From Tuwongella immobilis (GTDB lineage Bacteria; Planctomycetota; Planctomycetia; Gemmatales; Gemmataceae): DNA of 64,000 bases. A program made the position numbers and the translations under genes. The notes beneath the pieces are model-generated. The model made no database searches and had not been told where the DNA came from. It worked only from the letters and a program-made list of their open reading frames with translations. Shown here piece after piece: positions 55,146 to 63,449 of the stretch (the first letter of the stretch is position 1; each line of letters starts with the position of its first letter). Location: the NCBI RefSeq assembly GCF_901538355.1, contig NZ_LR593887.1, positions 4,626,920-4,690,919 on the forward strand, in the 5' to 3' direction.

Positions 55146-55814
55146 TCATTCCCAGAACTCTTCCCAGCGATCCGCAAACGCCTGGCGCAACCGGGCTTGG
55201 TACGCATCGGTCTTGATTTTCACCATCCACAGCGATTCCATCACCCGCCCATCCGCCTGCCGCTGCCGATGCACCCCTTTGCAGATCACACCTTCTGCCA
55301 ACGGGAATTTTCCTCGTCGAATCTCATCCGCGAATTGTCCGGTCAATTTTCCGGAAGCGATCACACGAGCAATCGCCAAATGACCAAAATCACGCAGAAA
55401 ATCGTCCGGGAACCACATCCCCGCCGATTCCGATTCGACATCGATCAATCGCAATTCCTTGGGTTCATGACGCAAATGTCGGCCAGCAAAGGAGCTTGGC
55501 CCGAAAAACTCGGTGAAGCAACGAACGCTCGCCCCCAATCGCTCCGCTGGCAATCCGGCCAAGGTCGCCGCCAGCGAATGCGCCCAATTCGCCTCGAAAA
55601 TCCTGGTCGCATCGGCCAAATCGGGGTGAGCCTCGGCAAATGCCGCGATGCCATGATCCGACCAATCGAACGCATCACGCCGGGTGCCAAACGATACCCA
55701 ACCAAAGTCGGCATCCCAATCCCAATGCAGATTGGTGCCATCGTATTTTTCGAAGGCCACGCATCGCCCCGACGGCGCTGCCCGACTGCCTGGAATTTTC
55801 GGATAGTACAGCAT
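55146..55814 (-). CDS. RNA-ligase-like covalent nucleotidyltransferase
   Basis: 222 aa from the ATG at 55814, preceded by AAGGA. Motif I with the nucleotidyl-lysine is EKYDGTN (Lys23); motif IV is AEGVICKG and motif V is MVKIKT, with the conserved spacing expected of the ATP-dependent RNA ligase (Rnl2-like) superfamily. The middle holds VRCFTEFFGPSSFAGRH. A C-terminal domain is small or missing. It probably adenylates RNA 5' phosphates for sealing, perhaps in repair; the natural substrate is unknown. A longer frame starting at 55955 lacks an appropriate ribosome-binding site. Confidence 0.8.
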   Translation of the reverse strand: MLYYPKIPGSRAAPSGRCVAFEKYDGTNLHWDWDADFGWVSFGTRRDAFDWSDHGIAAFAEAHPDLADATRIFEANWAHSLAATLAGLPAERLGASVRCFTEFFGPSSFAGRHLRHEPKELRLIDVESESAGMWFPDDFLRDFGHLAIARVIASGKLTGQFADEIRRGKFPLAEGVICKGVHRQRQADGRVMESLWMVKIKTDAYQARLRQAFADRWEEFWE

Positions 55815-55996
55815 GGTCCTTGCCCGTTCGGAATGGCCAATCGGCCTGAAATCGCGTGAATCCACTGGTGGAAGAGAGCCGCTGGCACGGGCGAACGGTT
55901 CGCTGGAAATGGCCGAACGCCGCTCACCGGGCGGGCAACCGGCGGCGGCGTTCATCGTCGGAACATCGCGTGATCAATTTCTGCGATGCTTGCGGA

Positions 55997-58672
55997 TCAA
56001 TCCCGTGGCCAGGTGACGCGGCCTGGGGTGGTCGTGCGAATCTGGTACAGCACGCCGCCGCCGGTGATGACCAACGTGCGGCGGTCTTTGCCGGTGAAGG
56101 CACAATTCGTCACTTCGTCCGTGGGCACCGGCAGGAATGTCAGCAATTTCCCGTCGGGGCTAAAGACGTAAACCCCGCCCTTGACATCAGTTGCAGGTTC
56201 CGCAGGCGGATTCGGGCGATTCAAGCCACCCGCGACATAGAGCCGACCGTGAATATCCTGTTTCAAGCCGTCCGGCCCCCGCCCTCGGCCCCAATCATAC
56301 AGCAATCGCTGACTGGCGAGGTCCACCGAACCATCCGCGTTGAGATCAAATCGATAGAGCTTTCGCGCTCCGCCGATGGCATCGTTGTTGTTATCCGCCA
56401 CGAACAAATAGCGATCATCCGCAGACACCAGCACCCCGTTGGCCCGTTCCACCTCGCGACCAATGACGCGGGTGACTTTGCCGTCGGGATCGATTCGATA
56501 GACACCCTCGATGATGCGGCCTTGGGCGTCTCGCTGCTGCATATCATCCCGTGTGCCGTACCGCGGATCCGAAAAATAGATTCGCCCCTTGGAATCCAAC
56601 GTCAAATCGTTGGGTTGATTGTATTTTTTGCCATTGTACGCATCGGTCAGCACGGTTACGTTCCCGGCTCGATCGGTTCGGGTCACGCGCCGCTTGACCG
56701 GCTCGCAAGCCAGCAAATTGCCTTGGAAATCGAACAGCAGCCCGTTGGTGCCCGCATCTTTGCGAAAAATCTGCGACTTGCCATCGGGCGTGAGTCGATT
56801 GATGTGGCCGTTTCCGCTCGAAAAAATGCCCATTTCCGGATCATACGCTGGCCCTTCGCCCCCGGCCCCATCCTTGGCCAGCACCTCCAATTTGGCCCCC
56901 GGCTCGAAAATTGGCTGCTCTTGCGACACAAATACCCGTTTGCCTCGCAGAAATGTCTGCAAGCATTGCGCATCGCGAATCGATTCGACCGGGCAGGTCA
57001 GCAAATCGCGGTCGATGACGATCAAATCGGCGAATTTCCCCACTTCCAGCGTGCCGATGGCGGATTCCTGGAACATGAGCACCGAATTATTCGCCGTGTA
57101 AAAGCGAATCACCTGCTCACGGGAAAGTGCCTCTTCGGGGTGCAGCGGATCGTCTCGGAACCGGCCAATTCGGGTGAGCGCCGTTTGCATTCCGAGAAAC
57201 GGATTGTACGGATTCACCGAGCGAAATGAGCCAATTTTCTGCATGTGATCCGACCCGCCGCCCACGGCCACCTTCGCATCAAACAGACTCTTCAGCGGCT
57301 GGAAATAGCGCAGGCGATCATCGCCGAATTGCCGCCGCAACGTGTGCGAATCGAGATACAGCCACACCGGCTGAATATCGACCACCACGCCGAGTTTGGC
57401 GCACTGCCGAATCGCCTTTTCGCTCATGAAATTCGAGTGGGTCAGACATGGCCGCGTCGCCTGCACGGGCATGCTGCGGTTGATCTCCTCGTAGACATTC
57501 AGCAGCGTTTCCACCGCGCCATCGCCCACCGAATGCGCTGTGAATTGCAGCCCGGCCGCGACGGTTGCTTGGACAATCGGCAGCAATCGCTCCTTGGGAA
57601 TGAACAACAAACCGCGATATTCCGGGTCTTTGATGGAATAAATCTCGCTAACGCCCCACGGTTTCTGCATGTATGCGCTGCCCGTGAGCATGCCGCCGTC
57701 CAAAAATGTCTTGATGCCGATAATCCGCAGCATCGGCCCACCTTGCCGCAACGGATGATCCGCGACCGCCTTCACGGCTTTCTGGATCGATTCGATGGTG
57801 CCGCTAGTCCCGACGCCGTGTGACACCGCGACCCGCACCGTGAGCGCATCCTGTTGCAGCAGCGACTGATAGGCTTCAATCGCGGACGCCGATGCGTTCC
57901 GGTCAATCACCCCGGTGATGCCCACGGCGTTGTAATCGGCGAACAGTTGCCGCAGGCGAAACTCCCGATCCAGCCGCTCCGCCTTGCGATTACCCGTCGA
58001 TTGGGTCTTGATATACCGCGTGCAACTGCGAATAATCCCGGTCGGCTCGCCGGTCTGCGGATCTTTTTCGATGTACCCCGGCCCACCGTCCCGCACCTGA
58101 AAATCCTTGTCAATTCCGCTCAACTTGAGGGCCAACGAGTTGACCGAGGCATCGGGCCCGGTGGAAAAAATCACCGGATTGTGGGGCGCGGCCGTATCCA
58201 ATTCCTGGCGCGTGGGATACCGCTGCTCTTTGAGCCGCGTGATAAACACCTGCGACAGCGAAATCCACGCTCCTTCAGGAAGCATTTCCGCCCGCGTGCG
58301 AATATAGGCAAGCACATCCGCAATGGTATCCATCTGAGGAATCGGATGATCGTGCTCGTGCATTGCCGCTTGAAGCGGATGCACATGCGAATCAATCAGC
58401 CCTGGAAGCACCATTTTCCCATGCAAATCAATCACTTGCGTCTTCGGGCCACGCCGGGCCATCACGGCCCCATCGGTGCCAACGGCGACGATTTTCTCAC
58501 CAGCAATGGCGATGGCGGAATGAATCGAAAACGCGGCGTCCACGGTCACAACCTTGCCATTGTGCAAGATCCAATCCGCCGCTGCCGTCGTCGATTCCGC
58601 TCGAATCCCTGTCCCGCTTGCCGGAGCAATCCCCAACAAAACCATCACACATGCCAACCCAATGCATCTCAT
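55997..58672 (-). CDS. Exported amidohydrolase (YtcJ-like) fused to SMP-30/gluconolactonase domain
   Basis: 891 aa with a signal peptide (MRCIGLACVMVLLGIAPASG). Residues about 30-560 form an amidohydrolase-3 (YtcJ-type) domain: ILHNGKVVTVD, the metal motif LPGLIDSHVHPLQ, FLDGGMLTGSAY, FTAHSVGDGAVE and VGGGSDHM. Residues about 575-885 form an SMP-30/gluconolactonase beta-propeller: GEGPAYDPEMGIFSSGNGHINRL, YNQPNDLTLDSKGRIYFSDPRYG, GVYRIDPDGKVTRV and LYVAGGLN. Both act on amide or lactone bonds in free proteins, so a two-step secreted hydrolase is likely. It begins six bases after the stop of the gene at 58679, so they form an operon. Confidence 0.85.
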   Translation of the reverse strand: MRCIGLACVMVLLGIAPASGTGIRAESTTAAADWILHNGKVVTVDAAFSIHSAIAIAGEKIVAVGTDGAVMARRGPKTQVIDLHGKMVLPGLIDSHVHPLQAAMHEHDHPIPQMDTIADVLAYIRTRAEMLPEGAWISLSQVFITRLKEQRYPTRQELDTAAPHNPVIFSTGPDASVNSLALKLSGIDKDFQVRDGGPGYIEKDPQTGEPTGIIRSCTRYIKTQSTGNRKAERLDREFRLRQLFADYNAVGITGVIDRNASASAIEAYQSLLQQDALTVRVAVSHGVGTSGTIESIQKAVKAVADHPLRQGGPMLRIIGIKTFLDGGMLTGSAYMQKPWGVSEIYSIKDPEYRGLLFIPKERLLPIVQATVAAGLQFTAHSVGDGAVETLLNVYEEINRSMPVQATRPCLTHSNFMSEKAIRQCAKLGVVVDIQPVWLYLDSHTLRRQFGDDRLRYFQPLKSLFDAKVAVGGGSDHMQKIGSFRSVNPYNPFLGMQTALTRIGRFRDDPLHPEEALSREQVIRFYTANNSVLMFQESAIGTLEVGKFADLIVIDRDLLTCPVESIRDAQCLQTFLRGKRVFVSQEQPIFEPGAKLEVLAKDGAGGEGPAYDPEMGIFSSGNGHINRLTPDGKSQIFRKDAGTNGLLFDFQGNLLACEPVKRRVTRTDRAGNVTVLTDAYNGKKYNQPNDLTLDSKGRIYFSDPRYGTRDDMQQRDAQGRIIEGVYRIDPDGKVTRVIGREVERANGVLVSADDRYLFVADNNNDAIGGARKLYRFDLNADGSVDLASQRLLYDWGRGRGPDGLKQDIHGRLYVAGGLNRPNPPAEPATDVKGGVYVFSPDGKLLTFLPVPTDEVTNCAFTGKDRRTLVITGGGVLYQIRTTTPGRVTWPRD

Positions 58673-58678
58673 GGGGAA

Positions 58679-59674
58679 TTACTCCGCTTCGAGTCGAAAT
58701 TGTGTGCCATCCAACACAATTTTGGATTTTCCGCGATATTGATCATACACGCGGTGCATTTCATCAACGGAATCGAACCACCCCACGACATACGCGGCCC
58801 CAAAGGATTGGCCCGCTTGCACACGTTTGCCGTGAAGTTCCTGGATGAAACAGACGTAACCCCGTTGATGGCACCAGGCTTCGGAAACATCCCCCGGATT
58901 GAGCGTCATTCCGGCCAACCACGGCCCCGCACCATTGGGACGCTTCACCTGATAGGCACGAATGAACCGCTCGGGAATTTTCGCCGGGTTCCGTTGATAC
59001 AAAAACTTGGCATCCGGGGCGAAATCCGCCTGAAATTCGGAGGCGGGAATCGGTTGATCCCGATAGCTCAAATAAATTTTCTCGAATGAATCACCCTTTT
59101 GATGCTGAATATGTCCCGGCATATCAATGCGATAAAACAGATGATTCACAGAATTCACGGATCGAATCCGTTCCGATGACAGAAAATAACGTTGGCCATT
59201 CTGGAAAATTAACGTCTGTTCCCAAGTCGATCCGGCCTGATAACCGGCGCCGGGCTGATGGAATTGGTAGCGCATCACAATCGCCACAAAATCCTTGCCC
59301 CGAATGATTTGCGGATCGATTGCTTTGGCCTGGGTGCAGATTTGCGGCCCTTCGACATAATGTTTCGGCAGATTCCCATGATATTTTGGCTCACGGCTAT
59401 ATTCATCCTCACGCCACCCCGGAGCCATGAGAAAATCCATGATATGCAGACCAAATCCGAGATCCTTCGCACCAGTTTTTCGGTCGATTAACGAACCCCG
59501 GCCAACACCGCTCACATACCCCCGCTTGATAATGGTGGCCTGGAGTTGATCGGTTTGGATTTCTAACGAATTTTGGGAATCAGTCACCCGAATCGGGGGC
59601 GGCGTCTCGGCAGCACTCCCAGACAGCGGCAAACTCAGAAGAACAGCAATCCCGAGCAATCGGTTCCAACGCAT
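58679..59674 (-). CDS. Exported protein of unknown function, operon partner of the amidohydrolase fusion
   Basis: 331 aa; ATG at 59674 with GGGGAG nine bases upstream. A signal peptide (MRWNRLLGIAVLLSLPLSGSAA) precedes a soluble, probably all-beta protein with many aromatic and charged residues (GWREDEYSREPKYHGNLPKHYVEGPQ, EQTLIFQNGQRYFLSSERI, HLFYRIDMPGHIQHQKGD). The pattern recalls the exported planctomycete 'DUF' proteins associated with carbohydrate metabolism, but I do not recognise a named family. It ends six bases before the amidohydrolase fusion. Confidence 0.7.
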   Translation of the reverse strand: MRWNRLLGIAVLLSLPLSGSAAETPPPIRVTDSQNSLEIQTDQLQATIIKRGYVSGVGRGSLIDRKTGAKDLGFGLHIMDFLMAPGWREDEYSREPKYHGNLPKHYVEGPQICTQAKAIDPQIIRGKDFVAIVMRYQFHQPGAGYQAGSTWEQTLIFQNGQRYFLSSERIRSVNSVNHLFYRIDMPGHIQHQKGDSFEKIYLSYRDQPIPASEFQADFAPDAKFLYQRNPAKIPERFIRAYQVKRPNGAGPWLAGMTLNPGDVSEAWCHQRGYVCFIQELHGKRVQAGQSFGAAYVVGWFDSVDEMHRVYDQYRGKSKIVLDGTQFRLEAE

Positions 59675-59815
59675 TGGCGATTCTCCCCAAATGGCAGCGC
59701 GTCGGTGTAGCGTACCGTTGGCATTCGGGGGACTCCAGCAGAAAGCAAGCGGTTCCCGATTTTGGAACTTTGCCCCTGGCATTGGCGTCTCAGTCTGTAT
59801 CGAACAGATTCAATG

Positions 59816-59849
59816 CCTGGAAGTAGTTTTCATGAAAATGACTTCCAGG
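59816..59849. repeat. 34-bp near-perfect palindrome upstream of the DUF1559 gene
   Basis: CCTGGAAGT at 59816-59824 is mirrored by ACTTCCAGG at 59841-59849, and the core TTTTCATGAAAA (59827-59838) is itself a perfect 12-bp palindrome; only two base pairs on each side of the core fail. It ends five bases before the proposed -35 box. The position and symmetry suggest a dimeric regulator's binding site, although a transcript hairpin is also possible. Confidence 0.6.
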
Positions 59850-59853
59850 GGAA

Positions 59854-59882
59854 TTGACCTGATTCCGAAAACAAGTCATGAT
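59854..59882 (+). promoter_or_regulatory. Putative promoter of the DUF1559 operon
   Basis: TTGACC (59854-59859) and CATGAT (59877-59882) are 17 bp apart, five and four consensus matches. The predicted start near 59889 leaves a leader of about 55 bases before the ATG at 59944. The 34-bp palindrome adjoins it upstream. Confidence 0.45.
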
Positions 59883-59943
59883 CGATGCAGCATTCGGAAA
59901 TTCCAGAATGACCTCATCTCTGCGCCGAAATGAAGGATTAATT

Positions 59944-60888
59944 ATGCAATCGTCTCAGTCCAAGCGAAGCGGATTTACGCTCATTGAGTTACTTGTTGTG
60001 ATTGCAATTATCGCCATTTTGATCGGTCTGCTGCTGCCAGCAGTTCAAAAAGTGCGCGAAGCCGCCGCTCGAATGAAGTGCCAGAACAACCTCAAGCAGC
60101 TGGGGCTGGCTTTCCACAACTACGCTGGGGTCAACAACGATTCGTTCCCGATGGCGTACCAATTTGTGACGACGCCCGCCCCCAACGCTCACGCGTGGGG
60201 TGCCTGGTTGCTGCCGATGATCGAACAAGAAAACCTGTTCCGTCAATATGATTTGCGCCAGCCGTTCTTCATCCCCGCGAATCAGATCGTCGTCCGCACC
60301 CACTTGAAAGCATTCCAATGCCCGTCGGCACCGGAAAATCGCACCTATTCCGGCGATCTGGGCCCGATTATCGGCGGCGGTTCAATTCCATACTCCGCCT
60401 CGGCGAGTGATTATCATGTCGTCACGGGTGTGATGGGATCGCTGTGGACGCTGCTCGCGGCGGCACCCAATAGTGCTCGCGGTGGTGCCTTGTCGGCGAA
60501 TGCCATGACCACGATTTTGGGCGTGACCGATGGCACCTCGTCCACCGTTTTGCTCGCCGAAATTGCCGGCAAAAATGATCGCTATGTTCGTGGGCAAAAG
60601 GTTGGGACTGGTACCGAACAAGGCGGCGGTTGGGGGGATCCGCTCAGCGGCGAAAACTGGCTGATTGGCTCGGACGAAACCGGCGTGGTGGCCCCTGGTT
60701 CCTGCGTCATCGGTTGCACCAACAGCCAGCCGTTCGGCTCCACAGCTCGCGGCATTTACAGCTTCCATACCTCGGGTTCCAACGTGCTGTTCTGCGATGG
60801 CTCGGTGCGATTCCTGGCCTCCAGCACCACCCCGCGGAACTTTGTGTACATGGTCACCAAGTCCAACGGCGACCTGGTGGCTGAATAA
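59944..60888 (+). CDS. DUF1559 pilin-like protein
   Basis: 314 aa; AAGGA seven bases before the ATG. The N-terminus is a type IV prepilin/pseudopilin signal ([53 protein letters not shown]), with the cleavable G^F and Glu at +5. The C-terminal part has the DUF1559 hallmark of H-x-G and aspartate-rich repeats ([39 protein letters not shown]). Planctomycetes carry dozens of these; they are exported via a type II-like machinery and their function is unknown. The small lipoprotein 36 bp downstream is its usual companion. Confidence 0.95.
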   Translation: MQSSQSKRSGFTLIELLVVIAIIAILIGLLLPAVQKVREAAARMKCQNNLKQLGLAFHNYAGVNNDSFPMAYQFVTTPAPNAHAWGAWLLPMIEQENLFRQYDLRQPFFIPANQIVVRTHLKAFQCPSAPENRTYSGDLGPIIGGGSIPYSASASDYHVVTGVMGSLWTLLAAAPNSARGGALSANAMTTILGVTDGTSSTVLLAEIAGKNDRYVRGQKVGTGTEQGGGWGDPLSGENWLIGSDETGVVAPGSCVIGCTNSQPFGSTARGIYSFHTSGSNVLFCDGSVRFLASSTTPRNFVYMVTKSNGDLVAE

Positions 60889-60924
60889 TTTCCGACGGGT
60901 GTTCGCATGGGATCGAGGTGGAAG

Positions 60925-61359
60925 ATGCATATGGTTCGGTTCATGTTGGGATCGGTCGGTCTGTTCCTGCTTCTCGGTTTGGCCGGCTGCGATTCTGGGC
61001 CGAAACGCCCGGAAGTGAAGCCCGCCGAGGGGAAATTCACCATCAAAGGCAAGCCATATGCCGGGGTGATTCTGGTGTTTCATCCCAGCGACCCGGCAAT
61101 GAAAGATGTGCCCATGCCACGTGCGACCACCGAGGCCGACGGCTCGTACAAACTCACCACATTTGCCGCCTATGACGGCGGGATGCCTGGCGAGTACAAA
61201 GTCGTCGCCATGGTGGAATCGGTCATGAGTCCGTTGATGATGAAGGGCAGTAAACCGCCCGCGATTCCGGCGACTTATCAGAAAGCCGAAACGACCACGC
61301 TGACCGCCACCATCGGCACCGCCGAAAAAAATACGCTCCCGGATCTCAATATCCCGTGA
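60925..61359 (+). CDS. Small lipoprotein with transthyretin-like/carboxypeptidase-regulatory domain
   Basis: About 144 aa. ATGs at 60907, 60925 and 60931 are in frame; GAGG seven bases upstream favours 60925. The lipobox is LLGLAGC, giving a lipid-anchored protein. The mature part reads 'AEGKFTIKGKPYAGVILVFHPSDPAMKDVPMPRATTEADGSYKLTTFAAYDGGMPGEYKVV', the pattern of the transthyretin-like beta-sandwich found with DUF1559 in planctomycetes. A strong hairpin follows the stop. Confidence 0.85.
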   Translation: MHMVRFMLGSVGLFLLLGLAGCDSGPKRPEVKPAEGKFTIKGKPYAGVILVFHPSDPAMKDVPMPRATTEADGSYKLTTFAAYDGGMPGEYKVVAMVESVMSPLMMKGSKPPAIPATYQKAETTTLTATIGTAEKNTLPDLNIP

Positions 61360-61370
61360 GCTCAAATCAC

Positions 61371-61405
61371 ACCGCCGAATGATCGCCCCTGGATCATTCG
61401 GCGGT
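61371..61405. terminator. Perfect 14-bp inverted repeat ending the DUF1559 operon
   Basis: ACCGCCGAATGATC (61371-61384) pairs perfectly with GATCATTCGGCGGT (61392-61405) around a seven-base loop, 12 bp after the lipoprotein stop. It is the longest perfect stem in the window. The sequence after it, CGATTTCTGG, is only weakly T-rich. Confidence 0.7.
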
Positions 61406-61577
61406 CGATTTCTGGCCAATTCCTGCAAGTCCATCGCATTTCCGAATCATCGCCACTTTTTTTCGCGGTTCTTTGTCACCAATCCGTCGTGCGATGCGTA
61501 TGGGGTTGAGTCACCGGAGTTGCTCGCGTGCGAGTCGCTTGCGATGATTGTTCCCCATTTGCCAAGCGAGGATGGCC

Positions 61578-62081
61578 ATGAATCCAGTGGTTTGGGATCT
61601 GCTGAAAACCTTCGTCAGCCCGGTGGTGAGCTTTGGCATTGGGATGTGGCTGTCGTATTGGTGGCAAAAGCGGCGGATGAAAAAGCTGGTCGCCCGCATG
61701 CGGCGGCTGTCGCAATCGCAACAAGCCGAAGTCGCGCTCGCCATTTCCATCGGGAATCAGCCCATCGAATTGAGCGTGCGCAACTACTTGGACACGTGCG
61801 GGATGCAGGCCATCGGCATCGAGGCGTTCCACCACACAGCCGTCTTCACCGACGATCCGCAGACCTGGGAAGACTACCTGCATCAGCTTCGCACGCGGAT
61901 TCGCGATCTCAAGACGGCCGGTGTCACCCGACTGCATCTGTTCATTCTGTCCCCGGTCGCCATCGGAGTTTTTGCCGGTGCCCTGCTCCACAATGGCCCC
62001 GAAATTGTCATCTACCACTACTTCAACGGAGTCTACGCACCCATTGGCACGATCAATTCCATGACCACCAAAGGACCATAA
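61578..62081 (+). CDS. Membrane-anchored SAVED-like protein
   Basis: 167 aa from the ATG at 61578 (GAGG six bases upstream). An N-terminal hydrophobic helix (residues about 8-25, FVSPVVSFGIGMWLSYWW) is followed by a basic stretch QKRRMKK, then a globular domain: AEVALAISIGNQPIELSVRNYL, a central part, and TAGVTRLHLFILSPVAIGVFAGALLHNGPEIVIYHYFNGVYAPI. The 'hLF...P.A...aG.LL......YhY...Y.P' pattern strongly recalls the C-terminal half of SAVED domains, which bind cyclic oligonucleotides in CBASS anti-phage systems. No CD-NTase gene is within the window. It could be a solitary sensor or an unrelated CARF-like fold. Confidence 0.5.
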   Translation: MNPVVWDLLKTFVSPVVSFGIGMWLSYWWQKRRMKKLVARMRRLSQSQQAEVALAISIGNQPIELSVRNYLDTCGMQAIGIEAFHHTAVFTDDPQTWEDYLHQLRTRIRDLKTAGVTRLHLFILSPVAIGVFAGALLHNGPEIVIYHYFNGVYAPIGTINSMTTKGP

Positions 62082-62127
62082 TCCCGCCGATATGCGGAAA
62101 ACGTGCGGAGGATGCGCCATCTGCGAT

Positions 62128-62159
62128 GATTGGAGGCGGGGCGATTCCCGGCCTCAATC
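62128..62159. terminator. Inverted repeat between the SAVED-like and serine-hydrolase genes
   Basis: GATTG-G-AGGC (62128-62137) pairs with GCCTCAATC (62151-62159), nine pairs with one bulged G, and GGG/CCC can pair inside. It overlaps the last codons of the convergent serine hydrolase, so it probably terminates the SAVED-like transcript on the plus strand. Confidence 0.45.
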
Positions 62160-63407
62160 GCGCACAGCCGCCGCCACCTGATTGGAAAGTTGCACCAGCC
62201 GCCACGGTGCCGTCGCTCGCAGATAATTCGACAAAATGATGCAATAAACCTGCGTTTTGGGATCGATCCACAGCACATTTCCGGTCGATCCGGTGTGCCC
62301 GAAGACGTGCCGACCCAGCAGATCGCCCCAACTGTCCGCCCGGCCCAAATGATTCAGCCGCCACCCCAATCCCCAGGGCTGCGTGCGGCGAATTGGCTCC
62401 GGTAATTTCGGCAGATCATCCAGGCGATTCGTCGTCATCATCGCCACGCTTGCTGGCGAGAGGATGCGCTGCTCCCCGAATTGCCCCTGTTGCAGCATCG
62501 TCACGCAAAGAATCGCCAAGTCGTCTGGCGTGCTGAAGATGCCCCCCGTCGGCGAGCCAAATTCCTGCCAATAGCGGCTATTCCAGTCGAAATCGCCCCC
62601 TTTTTGATTCTCCGGCAACACACTCCGCACAATGCGCGAGCGGTCAAGTCCCTGCGAACCAAGTGCGGTATTCCGCATCCCCAGCGGCTCCGTCACCCCG
62701 ATGCGCACCATCTCACGGATCGTTTTCTGACTCAATCGTTGAACCATTTCGGCGGTGAGAATTGTCGCCAAACTGGAATAGGATTGATCGGTCCCAGATG
62801 GGAACAGCAATTTGGAGCGCAATGCTTCCCGAACAAATGTCGATAACGGCTCGTGGGCCTTTCGCAATTCGATGTTATTTGGCAACTCATCGGCCAAACC
62901 GGATGTGTGCGTAAACAGATGCAGCACTTGCGTTTCCGACTTTCCGTCGCCGAGAAACTCCGGCAAATAGCGGGTCACACGATCGCTGAGCACCAGTTCG
63001 CCGCGCTCCACCAGTTGCATCGCAGTCGTGTAGATGATCGGCTTCGTGATCGACGCCAGATAAAACAGGGCATCATCCCGAATCGGCTCGGCATTCGCTT
63101 CCGGCCCCATCCGCCCGAATCGTCGCGTGGGCAAAAACCGATCGCCGCGACCAATCAAAATCGCGGCACTCGGCACCGCCGGATTCGGCCCGCGGGTCCA
63201 CTGATCGAGCCGATCATAGACCCGCTGAATGGCAAGCGGATCGAGCCGCATCGCCGCGGGCGTCGATTCCCGCAGCATGCCCGCCGCGCCGCGTGGCTCC
63301 GCCGCCTGCCCGACTGCCCCCATGCGGGTCATTTCTCGAATGCCCGATGCGGCAAGCAAGCCCGTGCTGGCCAACAACCATTCGCGGCGGTGCGGCGTTG
63401 CGATCAT
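62154..63407 (-). CDS. Exported serine hydrolase (beta-lactamase class C/EstB-like)
   Basis: 417 aa. The N-terminus MIATPHRREWLLASTGLLAASG looks like a twin-arginine signal. The body shows the penicillin-binding-protein-like fold: SxxK in LASITKPIIY, the second motif Tyr in QSYSSLATI, where YxN is replaced by YSS, and the KTG-equivalent HTG in VFGHTGSTG. Other blocks: FTHTSGLADEL and GFSTPDD-like 'GGIFSTPDDLAILC'. It is likely an esterase or D-aminopeptidase rather than a beta-lactamase. Substrate unknown. Confidence 0.88.
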   Translation of the reverse strand: MIATPHRREWLLASTGLLAASGIREMTRMGAVGQAAEPRGAAGMLRESTPAAMRLDPLAIQRVYDRLDQWTRGPNPAVPSAAILIGRGDRFLPTRRFGRMGPEANAEPIRDDALFYLASITKPIIYTTAMQLVERGELVLSDRVTRYLPEFLGDGKSETQVLHLFTHTSGLADELPNNIELRKAHEPLSTFVREALRSKLLFPSGTDQSYSSLATILTAEMVQRLSQKTIREMVRIGVTEPLGMRNTALGSQGLDRSRIVRSVLPENQKGGDFDWNSRYWQEFGSPTGGIFSTPDDLAILCVTMLQQGQFGEQRILSPASVAMMTTNRLDDLPKLPEPIRRTQPWGLGWRLNHLGRADSWGDLLGRHVFGHTGSTGNVLWIDPKTQVYCIILSNYLRATAPWRLVQLSNQVAAAVRD

Positions 63408-63449
63408 GCGGCATCTCTCATTCCAAACGATTCACAGAATCTTTTTCGA

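Noticed and set aside
59691-59933. 80-codon frame across the palindrome region.
   Set aside because: It overlaps the divergent promoter region and the 34-bp palindrome, and has no ribosome-binding site or family pattern.
62154-63407. Calling the serine hydrolase a beta-lactamase resistance gene.
   Set aside because: The YxN motif is replaced by YSS and the KTG position reads HTG, which fit class C-like esterases/peptidases rather than a true beta-lactamase.
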